From NCBI GenBank assembly GCA_036346255.1, contig CM070638.1, positions 36,642,394 through 36,706,393 on the forward strand: a stretch of DNA of 64,000 bases, read 5' to 3'. The notes below the pieces were generated by a model, which was not told where the DNA came from, searched no databases, and saw only the letters and a program-made list of their open reading frames with translations. Positions 1 to 10,264 of this stretch are shown in pieces (within the stretch, counting starts at the first letter, position 1; each line of letters opens with the position of its first letter). Source of the DNA: Ampelocalamus luodianensis. Its lineage: Eukaryota > Streptophyta > Magnoliopsida > Poales > Poaceae. Made by a program: the position numbers and the translations under genes.

Positions 1-360
1 GGTGGCCGGGCTCGGCTGCATGAGCCTTTCCCTTGCCCTTGCCGCGGGACTGTCCACATGCGGCTGGTATGTCAAAGTCGTCCATATCCTGCGATTCCAT
101 GATGTAAGTGCATCATATAGTGAAAATCGTAAGAATGATGTAAAATCTTCATAACTCACATCGTGGATACGGATTACACCCGGGCGTCCGGATACGCTGT
201 GGCGGACGGGCTGAGCCGTATGAGCCTTTCCCTTGCCCTTGTCGCAGGACTGTCCATGTCGAGCTGGTATGTCGAAGTTGTCCATGTCCTGCGATTGTAT
301 GATGTAAGAACACCGTACAGTGAAAAACGTAATAAGGATGTAAATTCTTCTTAACTCACA
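1..360 (-). repeat. 200-bp tandem exon-intron repeat, copy A
   Basis: A 200-bp unit is repeated: the start at position 1 matches that at 201. Each unit holds one 129-nt exon and one 71-nt intron of the GRF gene. The intron begins GTGAGT and ends CGCAG on the minus strand. The array is cut by the window start; copy B shows three introns of this series. Confidence 0.8.
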
Positions 361-860
361 TCGTCTATATGGATTACGCCTGGGCGACTAGTGGGCTCCT
401 TCGGTGCCTCCTTAGCAGGGTCCGATACGTAAGGTTTCCACCGCACGAAGTTCTCAGCCCGGACCGAGTAGTTTAGCATGTATTTCTGCTGGATGAATGC
501 CCTATCGTACATCTCTGGGCCGTCGATCCACTGGAAGAAGTGGCAGCGCATCTCGGGCTTCCATTACGTGGGGATCAAGTTAAAAATTTAAGGAATTCAA
601 CGTTGACGAAAATCGATGCGCACGAAAGAAACGCTTACGAGGTGGTGCCCGCACGTGTAGTACGCCCGGGCGGCAGTGGCTGGGTGTGTGGACTGAATGA
701 TCTCTGCTGGTTCGCCACACACACACTGCGGGATCGGAGAACGTGGTGGTACTGGAGCATCTTTCATTGAAAAATCTGGGTATTGTAAGTGTTTCCTCTT
801 CTGCTTAAGCCACTTTTGCTTCCGCAACATCCTCGCGTAGAAATTTGCCGAAGAGTCCAT
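1..860 (-). CDS. GRF-type zinc-finger protein of MULE copy A (3' end outside window)
   Basis: The gene reads leftward from an ATG at 860. Exon 1 (860-639) gives 74 codons with a CVCGEP start of a GRF zinc finger and YYTCGHH. An 81-bp GT-AG intron follows. Exon 2 (557-360, 66 codons) completes the finger with MRCHFFQWIDGPEMYD. Next come a 71-bp intron, a 129-nt exon (288-160), another 71-bp intron (89-159) and an exon open to the window edge. All visible exons are multiples of three and begin and end between codons. The downstream exons are tandem copies of one module (DMDxFDIPA start, GVIRIxD end). GRF fingers bind nucleic acid in other proteins; a role in transposition is inferred only from location. 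Copy A looks undamaged here. The exon model is mine, from splice consensus and frame. Confidence 0.7.
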
Positions 861-945
861 AGCTGAGTATCTATTGTGTAGTTTTGGGTTTGGTTCAACC
901 CCCTTTTATAAGCTCTATGGTTGGCATGGTGTGGTTAATTTCGTG

Positions 946-1438
946 CAGAGTCCTATCTTTTAGTTTTGAAAAGCAGAGGAGGTATAGTGTTGTCATGTCG
1001 ATCTGAAAACCTAGCGAGGCATAGTATTGTCACGCCTTACTTTGCATGAGAAACTATGTTGTGCTTTGCGAGTGCTGTCTTATCGGTCTGAAAAGCTGGT
1101 GAGGCAGAGTGTTGTCACGCCTTTTTTGCAGAGTTTTGTCTTTTCGGTCTGAAAAGCTAGTGAGACAGAGTGTTGTCACGCCTTTTTTGCAGAGTCTTGT
1201 CTTTTGGTCCAAAAGTCGTGAGGCAGAGTGTTGTAACGCCTTTTTTTGCAGAGTCTTGTCTTTTCGGTCTGAAAAGCTGGGGAGGCAGAGTGTTGTCACA
1301 TCTTTGTTTGCAGAGTCTTGTCTTTTCGGTCCGAAAGGCTTGCGAGGCAGAGTCTTGTCACGTCTTTCTTTGCGTAGTGTCGTCTTTTCAGTTTGAAAAA
1401 CTAAGGAGGCAGAGTCTTGTCACGTCTTACTTTGCAAA
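946..1438. repeat. ~61-bp minisatellite, copy A
   Basis: About six good and two degenerate units have the pattern gcagagtcttgtcttttcgg, then tctgaaaagctggtgaggca, then gagtgttgtcacgcctttt. It lies upstream of the GRF gene start, between the GRF and PMD genes, so it may hold that gene's promoter or 5' leader. The fourth unit (about 1195-1225) has lost several bases compared with copy B. The short reading frames across it come from the periodicity and are not genes. Confidence 0.85.
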
Positions 1439-2594
1439 AAATGGTCACGTTCTGCTTTGTAGAGAGAAGTTGTTAGTTCTTGTCGTTGTGAAAACTAAGT
1501 GTTCTGAATTTGTATCCAACATTGCAGATTTAGGTCTCCAAAATTTGGATTTGAGGTTTCGAAAATTAGGGTTTCATGAATTCCCACACAAAGTAATACA
1601 AGGATACACGACAGTTCATCCATGCGTAGATAATGTAACTGGTTTATTCTCATCCATGTTGTACTGCGATGCATAGATAAAGAGTGAACATTACAATGCC
1701 ATTAGAACTGAACTTCTACTTGGCAACCACAAGAAATAATAGAAGAAATACCACAAAACTAACTAGCTTAACTAATTTACTCAAGCATTTTCTCAACTCT
1801 TTCCATCCTTTCATCCAGTCTTTTAAGTCTATTCTCTTCATTCTCGTTGGTGGGTGGAGGGTCAAGGCCCGGACGAAATGCAAGAACACCACTGAGTCAT
1901 CTTGCAAGGCAAACAATTTGCATTGCAATATCTTGAACCACAGGATGACTTCATCGCCACCGCCAAAACCGCATGTTGTGCTCTAAAAAGAAATGCAGCC
2001 TCAAGTGAAAAAACATGTTGTTTCCAATGCAATTCATTCGAGATGATTAAGCAAAGTTACCGTAAGATTTGAACACTTCATGAACACTCGGGATGGATTC
2101 GTTGGCGATACGAGGTGAACACATTCACCGATCCCCGCAACGAGGGCAAACTAGTCTGTTGTCGCAGATGATTCCAATTGTCCGCTTCACTCAAAGTTAG
2201 ATGAGGCCGTAGACATCCCGCCTAAGACCGTAGAAAGGAGAAGAGGAAATGAAGAGTGAGGTGAATGGCAGCCAAAGCATCCTTATATAGCATGCTCCTA
2301 ACATTGGGTTGAAGGAAAATCGCGTCCGTGAGGCAACGGCCCGAGGAGGAATCGTGTGGCGCGTTGAAGGAAATTCGCCCGCGAGGTAGTGTCGGATCCC
2401 TAGCGGATCAACCACGGGACCGCGAGATATTCCAAAATCACGGATGTTTGAGATACAAACCCGAGCTTAGAACATGTTGTGTCCATAAATCACAAGGTCA
2501 CGCCGCACACCGACACTACGTGAAATCACATAGCATGACATGTTGCACACAATACACAATGATATTACATAACATGCATTATACGACCAAGACA

Positions 2595-5101
2595 TTACTT
2601 ATGGTACATCGCCGCCGATTGCCGGACGGCGAGGCGATCCTCGTGGAAGGTGAACTCGCCGTGAGCGGCGTACATCGCAAGCCGTAGTAGGGCGTTGCGT
2701 GGGAGGCGCCATTGCGGTGATCTCAGTGTAGGTGTCTCGGTCAAAGCCGACCATATTATCGATCCACACGCGCTCATCCTAAGGGAAGGGTACTTGGTGA
2801 GTTAGTCATTGGTTTTATGCATTGCTAAAATTACTACAACTACGTTAAAGTGTACCGAATAGGTTGTTGTGTGGACGAGATCCTCCCGCCGATGCAGGTC
2901 GTAATGTCGCACGGTGTACCCTTCGTAAGTCTCGGAAACCACCGTCGCGCTCCGCGACGCGCGATCAATTCCTGCGGTGAATGCCATGCGCCAATGATCC
3001 CAACCCATCGCCTTGGCGATGCGCGGCGAGTCAGTCAATGTTCGCAGTGGAACAACGTCGCGCGCTTGTCGCCTCCTCTCTGGGATTTACGACGGCGGCA
3101 AAGTGTTGTCCTCGCAAGTCTTGCGCCTCCTTCGTGACAACGACGGTGCGTAGTGTTGTCCCTGCAAGCCGCAAGAATAAACGGTGATGTCGATCTGTTC
3201 AAAAGGAGTGCTTGGACAAGTATTGATGAGAACAACGGCGGACATATGACATACCGACGCGCCGAGGTCGACCGACCATAGCTCGACGACTCGCAGAGTG
3301 CGACGAACGTGCAGAGGGAGGTGCCGAGGGAGGTGCCGAGGGTGGAGGGTGCCCTCGGTGTCCTGGCGCTGTCAGACGTGAACGCCACCGTGGCGACCAC
3401 AAGTTATGGCCCTCATTGCTGTCCTCGCGCCCCTGGCCATCGCGCGCATCGCGTAGGATGCGATCAAATGTGCTATTGCGACCATGACGTGAGTTTCAAA
3501 GACTCGACGTGAGATACGATCAAGGCGGTAGTATCGCAAGGAAACCGATAGTAAGTTAGAAATATGTAGCCGGATGAAATTTTTAGCAAGAATGTTTTAC
3601 CATCTGCCGTGGCATGCCGCCCGATGACGGCCGGGACTGCTAGTACAACAAAGAACTCGCATGACCTCCATCGTCGCGTGGCGCTGGCCCGATAAGTTTA
3701 CACCTAGTGCGCGAACGTACCACCGCAAGTACGCACTGCACGCCCGATGGTGTAGCCTCGTAACTCGTGCACCACGCTCGCCGCCGCCTCTCGCCCCTAC
3801 GAGTCGCCCACGGCCGCCGTGTTCGCTCCGCCGCCGCCCGGCTTTTCGCTTGCTCGCAATTGAATTTGGATATCAAAAATTTAAGTCGACATGTGCCAAC
3901 TATGATACCGAAAATGACATACCGTGGGCCTTCTCCGTGAGTGGTGGTCCCGCAGCGGTGGCACCTCCCGTAAAGGCAAACTGTCTCATGACCTGCTGTG
4001 GATTGTACGTCTCACCATGTGCGAGAAGATCGTGGCAGTCGCCAACCGTGAGCGCCTCGCCCGAGTGCACTCGTGAGGATAGCCCGTAGGGGCCGTGGTC
4101 GCAAGGAAGGTGGAAGTCCATGGCCACCGATGACCTCGCCTCATGCGAGTCTCAAATAGGTTATGGAACTCGAGTGCACGCACGCCGGTCTCTCTCTCGC
4201 CCAACCTAGGTACCATGTGTCCAACGCGTTCCCATTGTAGGCCCATCGACGGGTCATCACCTATAGCGATGCAGATAGCTTGGCGCCAACTCCAAAGGTG
4301 CACGGTGTTCAAAATATGGCCACCAATGTAAAAGTGCTCCTATGACCATAGCCGCAGCAGCAGTATAGCATACTGGCCGAGGACCGGCTCCTCGCTCTGC
4401 ATCGCGTTGAGAGGCATCGCACAACCCTCGGTAAGTGGCACAAAGCACCGCAGAGGCCCAATCAGATTGTGGCACCTCATCGGGCCAAGGCCCACCAAAG
4501 ACTCAGCCGAGCCGATGTAGCTAGGGTACACGCAATACCTTGAGTCGAGGGAAACAAGATCCATCCGAACAGAACAAAAGGTATGCAAGGAAGTGTGTCC
4601 TAATCGCCTCCACAGCCGCATGCCGGGCAGGTCATGTACTCCGCAGCCGTGAATGTGGCACACCCGACACGTTGTCGTGAATCGTGACCGAACCGCGACC
4701 ATACGCACCTTCCACCCACTCGCTTGGAGGTGGCACTACTGGAAGACCGTGCGATTGCGCACTCTATAAGCATAGCTACGTCCTCCGTAGTTATGGTCAT
4801 CTCCCCACCGAAGTGGAAGGTGTGTCTCTCGGTCTCCAACGATCCACGAGCGCAGATAGGAGTGCGCGCACAAATCAAACGCTGCGCGGTACATCCAACA
4901 TGCGCAAAGGGCAGAGGCCGATGTCCCACACAGGGACATAACGCTCGCCAAGAGCCCACCTCTCTCTGGGCGCCAGACTAGGCTCGAGGGCCGACGCCGA
5001 CGCACCACGCCGTGCACCGATATCGCCCATCCTGTGGTGCGCCGAGCACTCATACGGCCGCCAATCGAGGTCGCGCCATCTCCCGCAGAGATAAACAACA
5101 T
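2595..5101 (-). pseudogene. PMD (plant mobile domain) gene, MULE copy A, frameshifted
   Basis: This is the counterpart of the PMD gene in copy B (31771-34357). Matching fragments appear in changing frames: the start region near 5101, the C-terminal tract near 3876-3640, and the last exon ending at 2595-2597. Where copy B reads CTG or CAG, copy A often reads TCG, CGA or CG. Examples are the gctgacc to gtcgacc change near 3270 and ctgcaattg to tcgcaattg near 3857. These changes break the frame repeatedly. As written it cannot encode the protein. Whether the damage is real or consensus error is treated in the findings. Confidence 0.65.
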
Positions 5102-5305
5102 GTAAGTCTACATATATAACATAAATTATGGCATACAAAAGAAATCAAACATATGACAACAAAATGTAAGACAAAGTGAATAACACATGTACAAACTCGC
5201 ATAAACATAACAAGAGATATGACCATAATGAGTTAACACATGACCCATGTAATATAACATTACATCCGTATACAAAGGCATGGATTGAGAACGATACAAC
5301 TCATA

Positions 5306-6967
5306 CTAGGCATTAAAATAAGCATACAACATCACGACTTGGTAATTGTATCTTGGGCGCTATGGTGCGCTGCTTGTGCTAGGTCTGTTTGGGCAGCGAC
5401 TGATGGAGTGGCTAACCGTCTTGCATAGTTCGCGATTGGGCGGTGAACGCTGGCCGCTGCCGGCCGCCGCCCATGTCGCTCGGATGCATCGTGATCGGCG
5501 CCTACCACGACGGGGTGCTTCAGGGTGTCATTGGGCACCCACTTCACCTGCCCTAGCCGTGAGGTCCTCAGAGTGCATGTCCATCCTATAAGAATGGAAC
5601 TCGGCACTCCAAGTGCCATACAGGTGGTGGATGTCGTAGTACTCGGAGATGTAACGCCCGAGGCTCGGCGCCACACCGCGCACGCTGCGTATACATGGGA
5701 GCATGGTTTGTGGAGAAGTCGCGCTTGTTGCAGTGCACGACGCCGTCCACCAATCGCGCACTGCCGATCCTCTAGCGTGGCCCATGACGCACTTCCCGAG
5801 CCGATCTCGAATTTCGCCGACGCCATCCATGGTACGAGCAAGGCAGCGAACGAGCCTTGCCGATCTTCTTCTTCATGTGGGCATGCATTACCTCCGAATT
5901 GCTTGCCATCCTCCGATGCTTCTTGGCCATCATGGCTCTGTTAATGAAGAAGCCGACAGAGACAGTTCCAGCTCTCCTCCACGATCGCAAAGGATCGGCA
6001 GGATCGGACACCCTTGAGGACACCGTTGTACACCTTCGACATGTTGGTCGCCATGATCCCGCACTTGCACCATCGGTGTCGTAGCAGGACCATTTCTCCG
6101 GTTCGTGCGTGTGAGTTAACCCACCGTGTGAACTCCCAACTCGCGGACCCTCTTGCCGCCGCACCTTCCTCCGCGCCCGCCGAGTTCCTTACATGCTTCC
6201 GCTCCTCGCCGAGCCGTCTCCACACGGCATTGAACTTCCGCTTTGGTTCTGCATGCGAGCTTCTGAACATCTTCATCGTCCTTGTTCAAACCTTGTGTGG
6301 AAGTTCGCGCGAGATGCCTCATGCACCAAAGCTCCTAACATCATTCCACCGAACAACGGCTATGCTCCATTTTGCATCGTGCTCGGTCTGCATAACAACC
6401 CAAGCATTGCGGTCCGAGATGACACACACATCCGACGGTCTTGGACCACCGCCGCTTCACATTTGACAGAACCATAGCCAACTTTCGGTGTTTCTCGCCT
6501 CAACAATTGCGAAGGCCACAGGAGTAATCGGTCGCTCGACGGCTACAACCGCGGTGAGGATGGTACCCTTGTACTTCCCGGATTGAAAGGTGCCGTCCAT
6601 CGTCAGCACGGGACGGCAATGCGTGAACCCTTCGATTGCCTGAGGGAAGGCCCAAAAGACCGTGTCCAGAACAAAACAATTGGGCCCCTTCCTCGGATGC
6701 ACCCGGTCAATCTTGTTTATGTATGTCCCGGGATTTGATTCTACGATTTGATGCAGCAGTCTTGGAACTAGGTTATAAGCATCTTCGAATGTGCCGAACA
6801 TTCTCTCCACAACCTTCCGTTTCGCCCGCCATGCCGTCTTGTAGCTCACTTGGAACCCCACCATGTTGGCAACCTCCGCCATTAGAAGCTTTGGCGAAAT
6901 GCAAACATCTTCACCACGAGGTGGCTTATTAGGTCGGCAACATACGAGGAAGTCATGTTGCGGTGCC
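5306..6967 (-). pseudogene. MULE transposase, C-terminal half, copy A
   Basis: The transposase reading frame enters at 6967, where copy A is truncated. It includes the TMDGTFQSGKYKGTIL segment holding the first catalytic Asp of the DDE core in 6457-6882, and ends at the stop 5306-5308. The first 500 bases are nearly identical to copy B. From about 6500 down to 5300, frameshifts scatter the SWIM and zinc-knuckle region over several frames. Without the N-terminal third and with these shifts the copy cannot be functional as written. Confidence 0.75.
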
Positions 6968-8183
6968 TGTGGTATGGTCCTTTTTTTCTAGAGAATGAAT
7001 TACTTGGTAGTTGAAACATTACTTGATGGTTGAAACAAGAGCAAAGGTAGCCTGGTACAATTGACAGAGACGAATGCGTACTTCCTTCTGATTAGTTTTG
7101 CTTTCTATGTTCTTTTTTCTAAACGAACAATTTGTGTGATATTTCTCTTAGTAAACGTGAATACATGAATGACTACTTTTGTTATTACTGTTTTTAGGAC
7201 AACTCTGGTTAGTACTTTGCTTTGTTTTGTTTAGTCTAACACTGTATTTTTATCTTGCAGATTCACAACTACATAACAATTATGTAAACATGTACAGTAA
7301 ATTATTTTATCTAGAATAAGTGGCTAATGGCGTACTCATGGCGACCCTTTCATTTTCAGTGACTGAATATGATAAATTTCTAATGTATTGTGTTTGAAAC
7401 CATAGTTGTAGTACAATCTGATTTTGAGAATAGACATTAGACAGCTAGAGTCTCCTATACCGATATATTCACTCAGTTTCGTTTGATCAGAATTATATAC
7501 ATTACTGCCAAGCAGTTAGCCATGAGAAATTGAGAATTGCAGATTAGCAATGCATATGAGCATAAGCGGTATGGTTTGTCTTCTAAAGAACATTCTATGG
7601 TGGAACTGCATGTTTTATGCTTGAGGGGAATAAAATGGTGAGGCTTGGTTTTTGATCAATTGCAATGGATATTTTTGTTTCCTATAAAAAAAATTTCTGC
7701 ATAACTATTCCTCTTTGTTGTTCGGTGCAAATCCAAATTTGTTATTAATATTTCACTTGAGAAAGTTTTGGTCTAAGTATCCATTGCATACCAATACAAT
7801 CTTGTGCATGATAAAAAAAAGTGGTGTGGCTAATGTTGGGAGATGGGTTACAGCAGAGGTTTCTTTTTGTAGAACTCTGATTGGGGAGATGATTGGGGAG
7901 AACCTTGTAGTCTGGCATCTAACTTAGCATGAGATGTAACAATGTTAAGCTGTCTGATACCCCAGATCATTTACTTTGGAAGCTTACTGCTCACAAATGT
8001 TTCACTCTATATTCTTTATATGTCAATTCCAGTGACCACTTTTCTCATGGTTTTATATGGAAGGTGAAATTGCCACTGAAAAATATTTTATGGTATTTAA
8101 GTAAGAAAGTCATGCTGAAAATTTGTGTAAGAGGAATTGGATAGACCATATAATTCCGTTGCAACGCACGGGCATCCTACTAG
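6968..8183 (+). mobile_element. Candidate Helitron carrying a LINE fragment (3' end defined)
   Basis: The right end shows a Helitron-like 3' terminus. An imperfect hairpin (CCGTTGC/GCACGG, 8156-8171) lies nine bases before CTAG at 8180-8183, followed by T. Plant Helitrons end in a short hairpin and CTRR and insert between A and T. The left end is unproven. I place it at the abrupt end of MULE copy A, but no clear A|TC start is visible. The interior is AT-rich and includes a LINE pol remnant. No Rep/helicase gene is seen, so it would be non-autonomous. Confidence 0.45.
7790..8144 (+). pseudogene. L1-type LINE ORF2 C-terminal fragment (RT zinc-binding region)
   Basis: Two frames together read the usual end of a plant L1 ORF2: a KKSGVANVGRWV segment, then SDTPDHLLWKLTAHKCFTLY and FIWKVKLPLKNILWYL. 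The second is the zf-RVT pattern (W-K-L-T...F-T-x-x-S-L-Y, then I-W-K-x-K-x-P-L-K). The zinc-ligand part after it is lost, as are the RT and endonuclease domains. It is a decayed fragment inside the candidate Helitron, either captured by it or an older insertion. Confidence 0.6.
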
Positions 8184-10225
8184 TATTCCTATGAATATTC
8201 TCTCCCTCTCGTTGGAGTCCTAACTTCTTACACCAATGGACTCCCCGAGAGCTCGATCCCTCTCGCCCTCACTCCAGATCAAATGGTTACCCAACCCTAA
8301 GTCTAACTGTCAACCAAAGACCCCAACACTAGACCAAACAAGTAAAGTTTGGATCTATCTACTTTGGTCTGAAGTATTTTCTTCATTCCAAACCGCTCTG
8401 GATGTACTTTAGTCCGTTTGTAGTATTTCCTTTATCAACTTCCTTTGAATATACTTCATCTGTAGTATTTCCTTCATCAACTTCCTTTGGATATACTTCG
8501 TATGAGGTATTTCCTTTGTCAACTCCACTAAGTAGGTTTAGTTTCATTAGGAATGTTTCATTCTTTCAAGTTGCTATTAGCTATATTTGTTTTCACTTGA
8601 AGTGTTTCATTGGGTTTTAATGTCTTTGGATTTATTATATTTCATTTGGTTGCCTTTAGATGTTCTCGGATTCAATCATATTCTATGTAGATAGAATTCC
8701 ATCAACAGTCCAAGATAGAACAAGAACAAGACCAAGATTATCATAACATTACGCAAGATGACTATTAGAACATTGAGCAAGGCGAGTCCACACTTTTATC
8801 ATGTTGCACCTACTTTTGAAATGCAATAATATTGTTTTAAATTTTGAAATTGCACTGCTATCATTTATACAATTATGTTTGTCTAGCTCATAGTTAATAT
8901 CTTAATGATACTTGAATATAACCTTCCCATCCTTGAACTTAAACACTAACCGTTGTCACCCTAGAACTAATAGAATACATTGACATGTGGGCAATGATTT
9001 GCCCCGATATTATTCAAAACATAAAAACTGGATTTGGGTAGTCAAGGTTGGAGCTTGGCTGGTATGTTGATTGGATTTTAAGTGTTACAGAACTATTTGT
9101 GGATGGGATGAAAAGTCGGGTTGGAACTCAAGGATTTGAGGTGTCCTGATTGGAGCCAAGGGAAATTATTGGGTGCATGCAACCGCAAGATTCGCAAATT
9201 GGATGCAGTTTAGGATTCGTGGACGGGTACAGCCTGGGAATTGGTGGGGGATGCGCCTTGAGGCTCGAGGGTGGTGCAGCCGCAGGATTCGAGGGTTTGG
9301 CCGCCTGGGATTCGAGGGTGGTCCCACCTATGAGTCAGGGGAATTGCGACCTATTTTTCGCCAAGGCTGCAGCCTAAGTTTCGACGGGTAGTCTAGCTGG
9401 AGAGTCACCAGAGGCATTTAGCCTAGAATTTCAAGTGTAGGCCGGCCAGAATTGTCGAGTGGTTGCAGCCTTGGGATCGATGGCTGGATGTAGCCCTGAA
9501 AAATGATATAGCAGGAGGTGAATGGAATTAATGTCTATGTGTGAATGGGTGGAAACCTAAAGATTTAAGATAACCTAGTTGAGAACCAGTGAGATGTATG
9601 AAATGTGACCCAAGAAAGAATATGAGCATTGGGTGGTTGGAGCTACTCAATGGTATAGGAGGTTGGAACCTCCACTGGTATTTTACAACAAAACTCAACT
9701 TTGTTAAAACTTGGGTTAGTTGAAAATGCTAGGTCTTAGGACTTACTTACTAAATATACTAATTCAAACTTAGCTTTGTGCAAACAAAAAGAACCATGAA
9801 CCTTCCTTTGATTGGCCTTGCATATTATATAACTGCATTCTGTGTGTTGGCTCGCGAGTACAGTTGCGTACTCATGCTCGCTCAATATATTATTATTCAG
9901 TAAGCATAAAAGAAGAAGGCTACATAGATACCTATGAGCATTCGACAAGATCGGAGATCAAGAAGGCTAAGAACTAGGTCGTGGGCCTGAGTCAATTGCC
10001 TGTGGGTATATCACGAGGGTTTCACATGGTGTACTTTTATTATGCTTTCGTTGCTGTTCTTTGAAAGGTATTTTGCCTGTCCGGCCATTCTGCAAGTCAA
10101 AAGCTATAAGGTATATTTATGCTTTGTTTATTATTATGCAGTAGCTTTGCATATTCGTGATATGTGAATAATATCCAATGATGTAAATATGAGCACTAAC
10201 TACTGATCCAGGGACTAGTGCTGTG
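8184..10225. other. AT-rich stretch with simple and degenerate repeats, no gene
   Basis: I see no gene here. 8418-8530 holds about three 42-bp units (tgtagtatttccttcatcaa, then cttcctttggatatacttcg). 9100-9490 holds a degenerate G-rich series of ggattcgagggt-like words with no long open frame. 10100-10225 resembles the terminal part of the LTR that ends at 18451 (a shared 'actgatc-ggg-actag' tract), so a decayed LTR end may abut the Copia frame. Confidence 0.5.
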
Positions 10226-10264
10226 AACACAGAAGATTCCACTTATGGTGATATTCTTGAGGAT
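10226..10264 (+). pseudogene. Copia pol remnant, part 1 (before solo LTR)
   Basis: The frame VNTEDSTYGDILED is a Copia reverse-transcriptase tail. It runs directly into the target duplication AGGAT at 10260-10264 and resumes after the solo LTR at 14504. Joined by eye, the text reads straight through into DPTRYRHLIG. This shows the LTR entered Copia coding sequence. Confidence 0.6.

Larger units (their letters stand above)
1..6967 (-). mobile_element. MULE copy A (partial Mutator-like element)
   Basis: This stretch aligns base for base with 29178-36264, in the same orientation, and carries the same three minus-strand genes: transposase C-terminal part, PMD gene and GRF zinc-finger gene. It is cut on the left by the window start. 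On the right, identity stops at 6967 inside the transposase, where copy B continues into the N-terminal coding region. Copy A is about 120 bp shorter than the matching part of copy B, through many one- to several-base losses between roughly 1780 and 6500. 1-1780 and 6500-6967 are nearly clean. No terminal inverted repeat is visible for this copy. The MULE assignment rests on the transposase domains seen in copy B. Confidence 0.85.

Noticed and set aside
946..1438. CRISPR-like regular repeat array
   Set aside because: The units are contiguous 61-bp tandem copies without unique spacers, in a plant transposon.
1054..1676. Plus- and minus-strand frames of 81-168 codons over the minisatellite
   Set aside because: They result from the 61-bp periodicity and continue into unrelated AT-rich sequence.
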